The notes under the pieces are model-generated. The model was not told where the DNA came from. It did no database searches and saw only the letters and a list, made by a program, of their open reading frames with translations. From the NCBI GenBank assembly GCA_963930775.1, contig OZ005689.1, positions 9,436,854-9,500,853 on the forward strand: a DNA stretch of 64,000 nucleotides. The letters run 5' to 3'. The position numbers and the translations under genes were made by a program. Shown here piece after piece: positions 35,901 to 48,782 of the stretch. Source of the DNA: Cliona cf. orientalis. Its lineage: Eukaryota > Porifera > Demospongiae > Clionaida > Clionaidae. Every line of letters begins with the position of its first letter. The stretch's first letter is position 1.

Positions 35901-38900
35901 TGAGTGGTGAATTAGACTGTTGTTCGGAGCCAAGTGGCTGTTGAAGACTTTGGTCGTGACCTCAGTGTGCATCCTTTTGCCCAGGAAAGGAAACCTCCCA
36001 TATTTAAGTGCATTGGTTCACCACATTAATCCCATAGTAACAATAAGTGCCATCCTGCTGGGAAGTACTACAAGCGTACATATACCTTGAGGTGCTTCTT
36101 TTGAACTACCCATGCAAGCAGCCACTAAGTAGTGCACTCTATTGTGTGCAGTAATGTGGTAATGCATAGTTGTGGGCTGGAAGCTCCAGGGACAGCTCCA
36201 GGTTGTAGTGCATACAGACAGATTTCATTACGCTAATTAAGTCATTGGGATTGTTTCCTTGCTTGCACCTGTATGCAGTGATACACATGGTTATTGTGCT
36301 CTCCATGTGGCTGATCCTAAGCATTTGGCTCAAAATATATAACTGAGATTATCGCTACCATTTTGACAAACATCCACCTCACTCTCTCTCTTTCCCTAGC
36401 TTTTTCTAGCCTATTAATTAAGCAGTGGCGTCGCCAGGGGATTGCATGCATGTGGGTTCTTTTGCACCCAATTGATGCACCTGTGCACCCATCCTGGCCT
36501 ATGCAAGTGTAGGTTTATTGTTTACCTATAGCATATCAAAGTATATATGCATGTTTCACTACACTGTCACAGCCAGTAATAAAGCGTAAAATATGTATTA
36601 TAACACTACATACATAGACTATCTACATGTAATAGTATCTAGGCTATTGTACTATTAACAGTGCTACATGTATACTATACTACACTTCCACTAGCTTTGT
36701 GGATCCACCTGTGCCGTTATAATATTATACTTTCAATAACTTGCACCCAGTAAACAATTATCTAGAGACGCCACTGCTATTATGATGTTATTGTAAGATA
36801 CAGGGATGAACTACGTATAATATTAAACCTATGCTAGGTGTAGGAACAGAATTGGAAGTGCGTATTAATATGAATTACACAAGCACAAAGACGCATAATA
36901 ATGTGACTTGAAGTTCAGTAATGGTCTGCTATAGAGCACTATAGCCAAGATTCTAGTCTTTGTCATAAAGAATTTCATTATCCATTAGTGTGACTAATGG
37001 TGGGTGTCTAATTCACTTAATGTTGATTTAGTGCTCTTGCTAACTCAGACTGTAATGACTAAAATTTTTAAGTATCTCAAAATTATTATCATATCATAGT
37101 ATCAAAAGTAGTATGTTGAATGTTAAAATGGACAGGACAAAACTTGTTGATATTTAGCCCTGTTCAACAGATGTCTCCAGAAAACTACCTGCTTGAGCAA
37201 TGCACCCCACCTCTTTATAATATTAAATTTTTGCATACAAAGTCAGTGGGCGACACTGAACAATAACATTTTTGTACTGCCTATAGACTGCATGACTGGC
37301 TATTCACACCCAACCTTAGAATAATAATATTATTATACCCCTCTGAGATACTAAACAGTGTAATTTTATTGATACTGATGTTTTAGATACAGTTGGATTC
37401 TTGGTACATTGTCCTAAGCAATCTCCAAACATAGCATAGCTATTTATACTCTTTTACTACATAATATAGTACGTCTAGCACACAATTTTTTGCCCTAGCT
37501 AGCTGGTATTGTTTGCTACTATTCCTCTAGCTAGCCTGGTTCTTATTATACCAGACTTTAGCCAGTAAGCGTCCACTCCCAGGTATATAACCAAAGTGCA
37601 CGTGCCCATTAAGTGTACCAAAATTAATTTCAAGCTAAAGCAACTCCATGCATATTATTATGTCGGTACTTCGTATTCTGCACACTAAGTTACCATGCCA
37701 GTCACCGAAATTGCTAGTTGTGTTTAAGCACCTGGTGCTTATCTGGACAATAATATTATTATAGTATATGAGGTGACATTTTAAGTGTGCGCACTTAACA
37801 CTCAATTAATTCTGGTAGTTAATTTTCACCAGCATCAAAGGCTTCAAGGTTTCCCATAACATTTGACAAGTTGATCATAGTAACCATGGTAGATACAAAG
37901 GTAGATACAAAAGTAGTTGATAGCATACCAATCAAGTTGCACCACAGTTCTAAGTTGTGGTGAATGCTACAGCCACTTCTGGTTTGTGGTGAGAGCCTTA
38001 CCAACCTTTGAAGGTCATCCACACTCACCTGTCAGCACTTTTAGTGATTCCCTTGGCTTCACTATTATACACTGCTGGCCATAGTGGATAAGTGTTTAGA
38101 CTTAAGACAATAATTCATTTAGTCAACTCCTCCGCCAGCTGTTTTTTTCCCCCCTTAATCGTGTTATTTGACTGTTGGTGCTGGGAGCTAAGTGCATAGT
38201 GTGTGAAGAACAGGACACAGGTGCTACATTGATTAGTACAGCTTTTATTACTTATTTATTCACTGTATGCAAAGATGTGCTCTGCCATGCAATGAACCCA
38301 ATGTTGCAGTAATGGTCACAGCTGCTGCAGGAGAGCTTATTGGATAACAAGCTCTATAACTTCCTCAAGGTGTAATGTGATTAACTTCCCTATCTTGTTC
38401 TATGACCAAGTTAAATAATTTTCGGTATATTTGGATGTGATTTCCCATGCAAAAAGGATAATACTATTAATTTTTGTGCAAAGATTTTAAACATCTGCAG
38501 ACTCAATCGCATAAATGGGTGTGGTACGTCTGCAATTTCGAGAAGAAAACCTTCACAGGTGGCTTGCAGATCACAAAATTCATGAAAGTTTTCTCCCTTG
38601 AAAGTTTCCCGCTATATGGTATTTGGTACGTGTATTATATCCCAAGTATGGTAATACTGACAGATCCATATCTACGTATTACAATTAATAGTGAGGGGAA
38701 GCTGCACAAATCTACTTTAGGACACCGTACATGAGATGCCAATAATTAACCCACCCCTAAAATTAGTCCAGGATATGGATAGCTAAACTCATTAAAGGAC
38801 AAGCACTCATGATCATTCTGTACACTCAACGCTTCACGTCCTCATTAGCCGGCCACATTAAACTAACCTCACTGACAGCTTGGCTATCATCAAGCCACAC

Positions 38901-41900
38901 ACGTGTCCAAGTAGTTGATAATATTACGCCTGTAAAAGGTTCCGGGGACAACACTGTAACCTCCGCTCATGTTAGGCTGCTGATTGCCAGGGTTATCCCC
39001 ATACATGCATGCATAGTATAGTATTATAATACACGTACAATATTAATGTAACAATAAGAAAGCTTCTACGTAGCTATAGCTGCAGAAATTGAGGTGTTTC
39101 CAGCGAGTCATAGTGCAAACATTGTCGTACACAGATCGTGCTCATAGGCACAGCACATCCACACGATTTAGAGTAAACATCACATTAGCTGAACTTACAT
39201 ATCTATGGGATGGATATAATGTATGTTTGTTGTATATTTGCATGTATGTAAGTCTATAGTTCTCTTTCCGTTAAGTGCACGTAAGTGCACAAGATCACTT
39301 TATGGGCTACACAAGTAAGTAAACTAATAGAGTTTATCGTGAGAACTAGCGGTGAACTATCCAAGTGACTGTTGTAGGTCAACCGGTAGCTTTCAGCCAA
39401 CAACAAGTACTTCTGTTTGCTGACATGTCAACTAAAGCGGATACAAAGACCAATTGTATTGTACTGTTTCATAATGCGGTTTCCGTGGGAATTAAGAGTA
39501 TTCTGTCTAGTACACACGCATTATGGTTGCTTATGAGTGCATGTCTACTGGTAGTAATACTAGTGTGTTTGCATGCACAGTCACATGGGAACGACAAATG
39601 TTGTCTTTCTTTGTGAGTTCCGCAATAGTTTATGCAAGCTTTGATTTTATAATACTTTCATCCAGACTTGCATGAGCCGGATGTCTGTGGCTCGAGCCTT
39701 TTATGTACACTTGAGACGGTTGCTCACAATACACTGCTTTGATGACAAATGCAGCGTACTAGTATATAAGCATCACAGAATCTTGAGTTGTACACAGTCG
39801 CGAAGGTAATGATTGCTTTGTGATCTAAAGTTACCGATCACTTTCCAAAAGTAGAGTAAGTGAATACTGAGAAGTGTGCAGAGAAATTAGTCCAAATTGT
39901 ACATAAAGCAGAAAGTTGACATTGATAGCTCTGCTGTTTAGAAGATGTGTTAATATTATTGATTGCTCTAGATAGCAAAATATTTTAAGTCAGTTATGCT
40001 GGTGTACATACGTGCGTGTGCAGTGTTTACTGTCACCCACACAATGTTAAAAACTTCGTCGAAACTAATAGAGTTTTTTATAGTGTGCAGTATTAATTTT
40101 GACAAAGACCCTGTAACAACAGTGAGCTGATTGAAGTCATACATAAGTTTTGAATAGCCTAGCCTCGATTGTAGGAAAATTAGTGATAATATAATTACAG
40201 CACTGATGAAGACCTTGGAAAGACTCAGTTTTCCCTGGCTGTCCACCCCAGCAGCTGTTAACTGTAAACATGTGAGGTTTTGGTGCAACTTAAAACCACC
40301 CTGATCAAATCACTGACCAACGAGCCTTTCATTTCTTTACCTTAATTGCTGCTCCTGAAAGACTGCAGGCACCATGTCCCATATTGTGAATGACAGTGGC
40401 TTCTCTGGCAGGGCCACAAGGGAAGCTGTGGTGAGCCATGACCTCTGCATGTTTGTGAGAGAGGGTCAGTTGTTGTGCATGCACTAGGAGCATGCATTTC
40501 TATTAGCCACTATTATACCATAGTACTGTATACTCGTGGATTTTACGTGTCGCAAATTATTGGATTGTGACCATAATATCTCTTGAGATTCATAATAGTA
40601 TTATGCTGGGTACTTGACAGCAGAAGATTTTGAGCATTTTGGCAAAATCACAGTATGCTAGGTCAGTGCACACGTAGATAATATCATGTATTGCAATCAA
40701 GAGAATAAATACACCATGCACGAAAAATCACTAAATTAGCCCTCACCCAAGCAAAGCTTATAGATAGGTTAAAATGTGTTCTATGAATAATTTTACGATC
40801 TTTTTGCATGTAGAGTTCCGTTTTTTGTTATGGTGCAAGCTACCAGAAGACAAAATTTAATTGAAGGCAAATGGATATTATTTCTGAGATCATTGTTGAG
40901 AGGATAATTGAAGGGCTCAGAAGCAAAGTGGGCTAACCCCGAACTACATGTGGGGAATTGTCTAAAAAGCTCAAAAATGGACTAAAAACCATACATTGTA
41001 CTCTACCAAGTTGCCAAAATTTTCAAAAAATTGAATTTTCTATAGCTTATGAAACACATTTTAAACATGTTTTCAAGATTTGGGGGGCTAAGTCAACATT
41101 TGTGGGTTAGCCCACTTTGCTTCTGAGCCCTTCAATTGTCATAGCATTCTAGGTGCAATATCAGGGGAGGGGATAAGATATGCCTTGCATGGTGTTTATG
41201 TGGTACATGCCGTATAGCCGGAAAATTTGGCAGGGAATTAATTACAACCGCCAAATTAAAATCCGCCAAAATTTCCTACTCGCATATATATGTATGGCGA
41301 TCCCGTACCGAACCGCCAAATTTAAATCCGCCAATATTCTTACAATAGCGATTTTGGGCTCAACCGCCAAATTTAATTCCCGCCAATATTTCTGGCTATA
41401 CGGTGGTTGCAAATGGACATTGGCCATAAGGGGACCTACAATTCTCTTGGGTTTCAGGGATGAGTGGTTTTGAAATCATCCGTGATTTTGGAAGAATGTA
41501 AGATTGAGTTCCAGGAATGTGCAATCGTAGAGCCTTCTGTTCCAATGTGCAGAAAGCCCTATGGTATCGTAGATCTGTAGCTTGGATTCCTTTTGTGAAA
41601 TATTCACGAACAGGGGACAATCATAACTCCATAGATTGAAATTTTCTGACAACAAGAAAAAGTTTGTGGTGTTAAAATTAATATTCCAATGCTCATGTTA
41701 TCTGCAGACCCACACATTTTCTACCCAATACTGTATGTACAATAATAATTGTTCTTGATATTTAAGTTTGGGTTCTCTGTGGAGTATAGATCAGCCTGGA
41801 CAATTATTGTCTTCTTAATTGTTGATCACACCTTTGCTTTTAAGTGTGGGGTCTAATTGTAGCACAAAAACCAGAACTTTCAATCAACAGCTGTGTACAT

Positions 41901-44122
41901 GTTTTGCTCTTACATATCAGCTGTCTTTATGGTCACTTTTGAATTTTTGCAATTATAATTCCCTCACTTCACTCTAATTACATTGTGGACACTCTGGGCT
42001 ACTATTGTGAGGTTAATGTCTTTCCTACCTGACCACTTCATGTACTCATGGTGTAATTAGACCACATGTATTATGAATGATTACATACCCTGTGGCTATT
42101 CACCTTGCAAGACTTCTCAAAGAAATTCTGGACAGGAGGGGGACTGCAAGGGAAGCTGTGGCGAGCTGTCCTCTGTTCTGCATGTGGTGTGGTTTCTATG
42201 GTGCTTTCACTTTGCGTGTTAATTCCCCAACTATGGCTAAAAATTTGAATTTGTGTGGTAGCTTTTCCAATTCTTGTCCCACGTAGGTGTTGTAAAAATT
42301 AATAGTTTTGCATCTTCATATCACACCGATAGGTAGCATTCAACAGGTCACTATAATAATAATAATAATATAAATAAGATCACGTACCTAATGCTCTGGA
42401 GTCCTTGATCACCTTGGGTTCTGTTTCTCTATGTGGTTCTATAGTCATAATGATATTGTATAACAATATAATCTGTATTTTCGATCAGTACAACAGTAAA
42501 AAAAATTGTGCAACCAGTATGTACATATTATAAATCTTATTATAGTGTTTTTTTTTGGCAATCCTGTGTGCAAGTACCACAGGTAGAGGTATAGATATGC
42601 ATATATATTATATTTGAGCAGCTTAAGTTCACTTTTACTTCAGCCTGTTAGGGGAAAAGATAAAAAAAATCGATAATTTTTCGTGTTTTTCTCAAGGGGA
42701 ATTTCTTTTGTAAGAACCAAGATTATCTCTATTTTCAACATCTCATTTATTTATAATGACTACGGATAAGACAAGTGCATAATGTTATTACATTCAGACA
42801 TCTGGTTATCAGTAAATTAATTGCAACAGTCTTTATATAACCAACATTACTTATGCACACCTTTGTAGCATAATATTATTATCTCAAAAAATATATATTT
42901 TTTATCATGATAGCTTCTGAGGTTTCTAACAGACACAGATACATATCAATCTTTGCAGCTGATGTATTACTTTCAGTCGTGGTCAAAGTGACAGCTGATG
43001 TATTATTTTCAAAGTGACACATGAGAACACATGTGTCTTTATACTTTCACCAAGTCTTTACTTAGTTAGACTGGGAACTTGGAAATTATTGCTCCACCAA
43101 GGGAAAGATCCATATCCGTACTGAGCAGCCAATCTCACTACCCAAGCTTCAACATTGGCGCACCCAACCTGCATACACTGCTTACCACAACTTAAGAAAA
43201 GCCATTTGTACATGCAATTGCTAATAAAATTGACATCCTTCCCTAAAATCCTATAAGTGATTTTGCAGTGTTCGCTTGTATCCCGCGCTTTGGGGGTGTT
43301 TTTGGCCGCTCAATCTCTGTAAGAGTCTTGATGTTTGCCATAAACTGAAAGTGTCCGATAAAGTGTTTTACTCATCTACAGTTACCGCAAGTTATCGTAG
43401 CGGCCCACACTTTGTTGCCGTTTCCCAAAAGTTCCCCTGTTTTTTGTGTTCGTTCGTTCAACTATGGGATCGTGATTCATACATCGTACACCACTCAGAC
43501 ATGCACTACTATAAACACTTTTCACATGTGGCCGGCCCGTGCTCAATTTCACTGTAACCGTATCGCGTATACAGTACAAATTGCACCATGTACATATGGT
43601 GATACGCAACAATACGTATCCGTTTTACAATAACACTGCCGTGAGAGAGTATATAATTATAAGCTATATTTTCACTTGAGTAAACACGGAATTCGATGGG
43701 TGAATCTGATTGGTTCATCATTGCTTGTGTTTGTGTGCCGTGTGCAAAGTCCCATTTGTACATACACTGCTGAAGGAACAATATCTGATTCAATTTTTAT
43801 TTATGGCAATACTCTGAACTTTCATGTATATGTATGTATATAATACCTTAATGCATATTCATGTAGAAGAGCTTATATTTTTACTTGAGTACACACGGAA
43901 TTCGATGGGTGAATCTGATTGGTCCATCATCGCTTGTGTTTGGGTGCTGTGTGCACAGTCCCATTTATACATACAGTGACAGGATCAATTTTTATTTACG
44001 GCAATACTCTGAACTTTCGTGTATGTATGTAATACCTCAATGCATATTCATGTAGAAGATTAGAAGGATATATCCAAAGATTGCGGACTTGCAATTCAAA
44101 ATGACATTATTGTCTCTCTGTC

Positions 44123-44175
<53 letters not shown>

Positions 44176-47100
44176 GAAAAGGTGCTCCTGAAATTCTTGA
44201 CAATCAACCAACCTCACCAATCAAAGCTGGTAACCGTTTAGGAGCTTCTTTACGCTGTCCATTCATCAGCAACCCACCACCCACTAGTTTCCAGTGGAAG
44301 AAAGGAGCAATTTCATTACAGTCTGGAGAACAATACTCATTGAACAAGGAAACTCTGACAGTGAGCAGATTTGATGCAATTGGTACTGTTAACTTCACCT
44401 GTATTATCCGCAATGAGCGTGGAGAAGATACGAAGACACTCAACTTGTTGGTTCAGGGTGAGTGAGTATAGGTGTGTGTATGTGTTACTTACAGTGGTGG
44501 TTGATAATTTTTTACCATTTTCATTCCTATAATCATGACAATTAAAGAATGGTGAAAAACATGAACAAAATGATAGCTGAACCTCACTAGGCTGTTGTCC
44601 ATGGAAATGAGTATTGGAATATGAATTTTGCATCAATTCAAGCTACGTATGACATCAATTGCAAGTAGTCAATAGGATGGTGGTATATCAATACCTGATG
44701 TAAGGGGACAGTGCTGGCTTCTTATTACATCACTACCTGAAGGCATAGTCGGTCAGGCTTCCTTCTTGTGTGATGTCACGGCTATAGCTATTGAATAGGC
44801 GAATAAGTACTGATACTGTTTCTTGGTTGTGTATGAAATTTCAGAATTCCTGTAGCTGCTTCCGGCTATATTATTATTCAAGTTTACACACATTAAGGTT
44901 ATGGGATAGTATTCGACGCACAATTTATAAATGATTGCGCACGGACACAATTCACGTATGTTTTAATGCGGTTTAGTCGGAAACGCGGACAAACGTCGAC
45001 CATTTCCAGATGTATACAAAGTCCAAATTCCTGCGTCAACTTTTGAAGACCAGAGACTCGAACGAACTGACTTCGCTGTCGTTCATGATAGTCCATCGAT
45101 CGGAGCAGGGCCAGGTATAGTGCTTTTTCGAAAATTCTAAGATGGTGAGTCGTCAGACAAGGTTTTGTCCTGGAGGGCCGCCATTAAACGAGTCACATGG
45201 CAGCTGAGCAGTAAGTTTTTATGTTCGCTTTCTGTTCGTATAACTCGACAGAGTTCAAACGCTACCTGGCCCTGTAGAGACTTGTAAGCTTTGTATGTCA
45301 TTAGCTACATAGAGTCTGTTTACCTTGGCAAAAACTGATGCAGAAAATTGCAAAACTTACCCGCGCTTGCAGACAGACAGTGGCAGGTTTGCTTTTCGTT
45401 TTTGTGGACCATGGGGCAGGCATCAGGAGAGCTACTTACTTACCTGTGCCTTGACTGTGCAAAGAACGTGGACAAAAAACTGGAATATAACTGCCTCATT
45501 TATTATTCATGTGAACTTTGACCATGCGTGGGCGGAACACTATCCCGTAACCTTAAATACCCTTTATTGAAGAAATTAGTTCAGTTAGCCAACTTGAACA
45601 ACAAAAATTTAATTGCTCTAGTAACATGTCCATACCATACCAGGGGCATAGCTAGGATTCTGAGTATGGAGGGGCTTGACAGTGCGTGTGATGCACGCGA
45701 AAAATTTTCGCCTTGGCCATGATCAATTAGGATCACGTGATTGCACTATTGACTATTGAACTTCGAACTCTAAGCTCAAGTATAGTGTACTAAGCTTGTA
45801 TGAGTTCTTATACACCGCCGTACTTTAAGCGCTGAAAGGAATGGATTTCTACAGCTGAAATGGATTGTTAAGATGTATGTTAGAGCAGTACAATGCAGTA
45901 TTCATAGAGTAATTACTGCAAAGAAGCTAATATTAACTGTTGCCACGCCCACTACGGTTGATGATAAGGGGAGGCTCGAGCCCCCAAAGCCCCCCCCCCC
46001 CTTTGCCTATGCCACTGTATACTAAAAAATTCGGCTGTTCTGTTTATTTGGCACTCTTTACCGAATGATAGCCTCTAATATTTGGCAAAGGTCATCATGC
46101 ATATGAGTTATAAATGGGAGTATATGTGTACATGGATAATATAGTGTATATGTGCAACACAAAAGTTTTGATCCTGAGTGTTGAATCAAAATTCAGCAAA
46201 GCTCAAGCAATAATTATTACCATTTTCATGCCAAATTTTTTAGAAATACGATATATTGATTTAATATACGGTATTTAATTGTGTTGCTCCACATTTCAGA
46301 TATTCCTGCTCCACCTACTAATTTTAACTTTGAAGTAAGTCCTGATGACCCTAGAGCCATCATCGTAACATGGACTGAGTCTACGGAAAATGGACCAATT
46401 GATGAGGTCGAAGATTATGTGGTGGAGGAAAGTTTTGATGGACAAGAATTTAAGCTGGTACATACATGCATAAGTTTGCCTACAAAGGCAATAAATTGTG
46501 TGGACATGAGTTAGCTATATATCAGGATCTGTTGCATACGTAGAGTAAGGAATAATTGAGTTCACTTTCGGTATTGTAATCTAGAGCACGGAAATCATCC
46601 TGTGCGACCTTCCCAGTCAATGACTTCATCAATTTCAATCATTGATCATAGATCGGGTTTTAATTATTTTCATGATTGCGAACAAGGCTTGCATTTGCTG
46701 TGTGCGAGCAAGTCACACCCCTCAGTCTAAATTTGAGGCTAGAGCTTGAGCAACACGCGGGATGGGCTATAAATAAAATATTTGTTTTTTTTGCAAATGT
46801 ACATGTAGCTAGCTGCATGCATGCCAATTCCATTGACTACAAAAGTTAGATTTAGGATTGCAAACATTTTTCTCTGCTGCAGACTGAATATGTTTTCCAA
46901 GGGAGTCCTAGCAGTGGAGTGTTGTCTGGCCTTTATCCTGGTGAGCTTTATGTCTTCAGGCTGAGAGCAAGGAATGCAGGTGGACTCAGTCAACCTTCAA
47001 ACAATGTGACGTACATGCCCCCTCCAGGCTGTAAGTCTACTGCATGCATACGTTCATACAATTTATGATATCACTTCTAAAGTGCTCAGTACAATGTTAT

Positions 47101-48725
47101 GGGCAGATACGTATCCTATAGCTAATTCAAAGGAATATATTATAACGTGGTGAATGTCCTGCTGCTCTCTTCAAACATATCTCACTATCCTCTCTTCTCC
47201 TATATACCCCAAATAGGATTATGATATATACACTATGATGCACTGATTATTGCATTAATCTTGCTTTATATTATAACAAAGTGCCTTTATGTTTACTTTA
47301 GCCCCGATGTTATCTTTCTTCACTGTGAGTGCCCTGGATGGAGGTCGTTCTGTGCTACTGGAGTGGGAGCTAGCTTTTGACGGAGGACATGACCTGTCTA
47401 ATTTCACTGTGGAGGTCAGTTAATATTAATAGGTACACCTAATCAGCCATATGTAACAGACTGGAGACTGGCTTCCATGAGCAACATACAGAGTACTGAA
47501 TTTTGTTGGAAAGTTTTGTCCAGATGACACATAAATCTATAAATTAATTGGATGTTGGATGCAAAATTGCAGTTGTGTCTATACTAAATTATTTTTATGA
47601 TTCCATAATATAATCTCTCCACAGATAATGATGTCTAACGACCTAGTTCGCACCATACCCCTGGCCACGGGGTCCCTGCGGGGTAGACAAGTGGTGACAG
47701 GCCTGAAGCATGATTGTCGATATGAGTTCAGAGTGTTATTGATCAATGCTGCCGGAAGAGCTTCCAACTTTACCAGTGGATTCAATACAACAGTTGGTGA
47801 GCAATATCAACTCTGCCTTTGTGATAATTATACTTAATTTTTATTGATGAACCAGAATACGTATACCTGGGTATTTTTAATTAATTAATGTTCATAGTCA
47901 CTAGCTTGAGGTCAAATTCAACTATAATGTCAAGGAATTAGAGGGTACATGCTTCATAGAGCAGGCCTAGGAAAATGTTTTGAAGCCAATAAGAACCTTG
48001 ATCTGCCGGCATACTAAACAATTTTCAAAATTGGTGTACAATTTTATAAGAATTGCATATGATTGATATACAGTGGACTAAGAAATTACAAATTTTTATC
48101 ACACATGTAGCTCCTCCTGATCAGCCAAGTAAACCAATCATTACGTTGAAAACAACCAGCTCCATCAAGATGTCCTTCTCTGTGGAGTTTGGTACAGAAC
48201 CCATTACACACTTTCTCCTCAATATAACCGGGACAAAAGCTGAAACTGAAGTGCAAAATAGATTTCCAGTTGATGCAGTAAAGTATATTGATTCCCTTGA
48301 AGATATCATTAGCTCAGAAGGCAGTGTGATTGGATATCAAGTTGAAATAGTTGTGACTGGTCTAAAGGAAAGAGAGGTGTATCAGTTTGAAGTGGCAGCA
48401 GAGTCCTCCATTGGAGCGGGCGAATTTAGTGAGCCATCAGATAATACTAAATTAGGTGAGTCAATTAACCTACCGCAGGGTTTCATCCAGAAAAAATTTT
48501 TGGGGGAGAAGTGGGCGTGGCAGTTTCACGCACTGTGACCCCTCCCCCAATTAAGGATTGATATCGATTAATGATTGTGTTTTCTGATGTCACTGAGGTA
48601 TTGCATAGTTTTATCTAGTGCTCTTAAATAATTGAGTCATGAAGTAGGAGACCATACTGATCACTTGCAATGCGATGCAAAAATGTACACGCTCCCCTTC
48701 CCACACCATACACCTCTCTTTCTTT

Positions 48726-48782
<57 letters not shown>

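Larger units (their letters stand above)
30533..44181. other. Receptor intron 4 (13.6 kb), packed with repeats
   Basis: No exon with Ig or FN3 features was found on the plus strand by reading for acceptor, Trp, Tyr-x-Cys and donor patterns. It holds a C-run (30880-30900), several MITEs listed separately, two tandem duplications and a candidate membrane exon at 39380-39611. It ends in a CT microsatellite that serves as the pyrimidine tract for exon 5. Confidence 0.5.
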
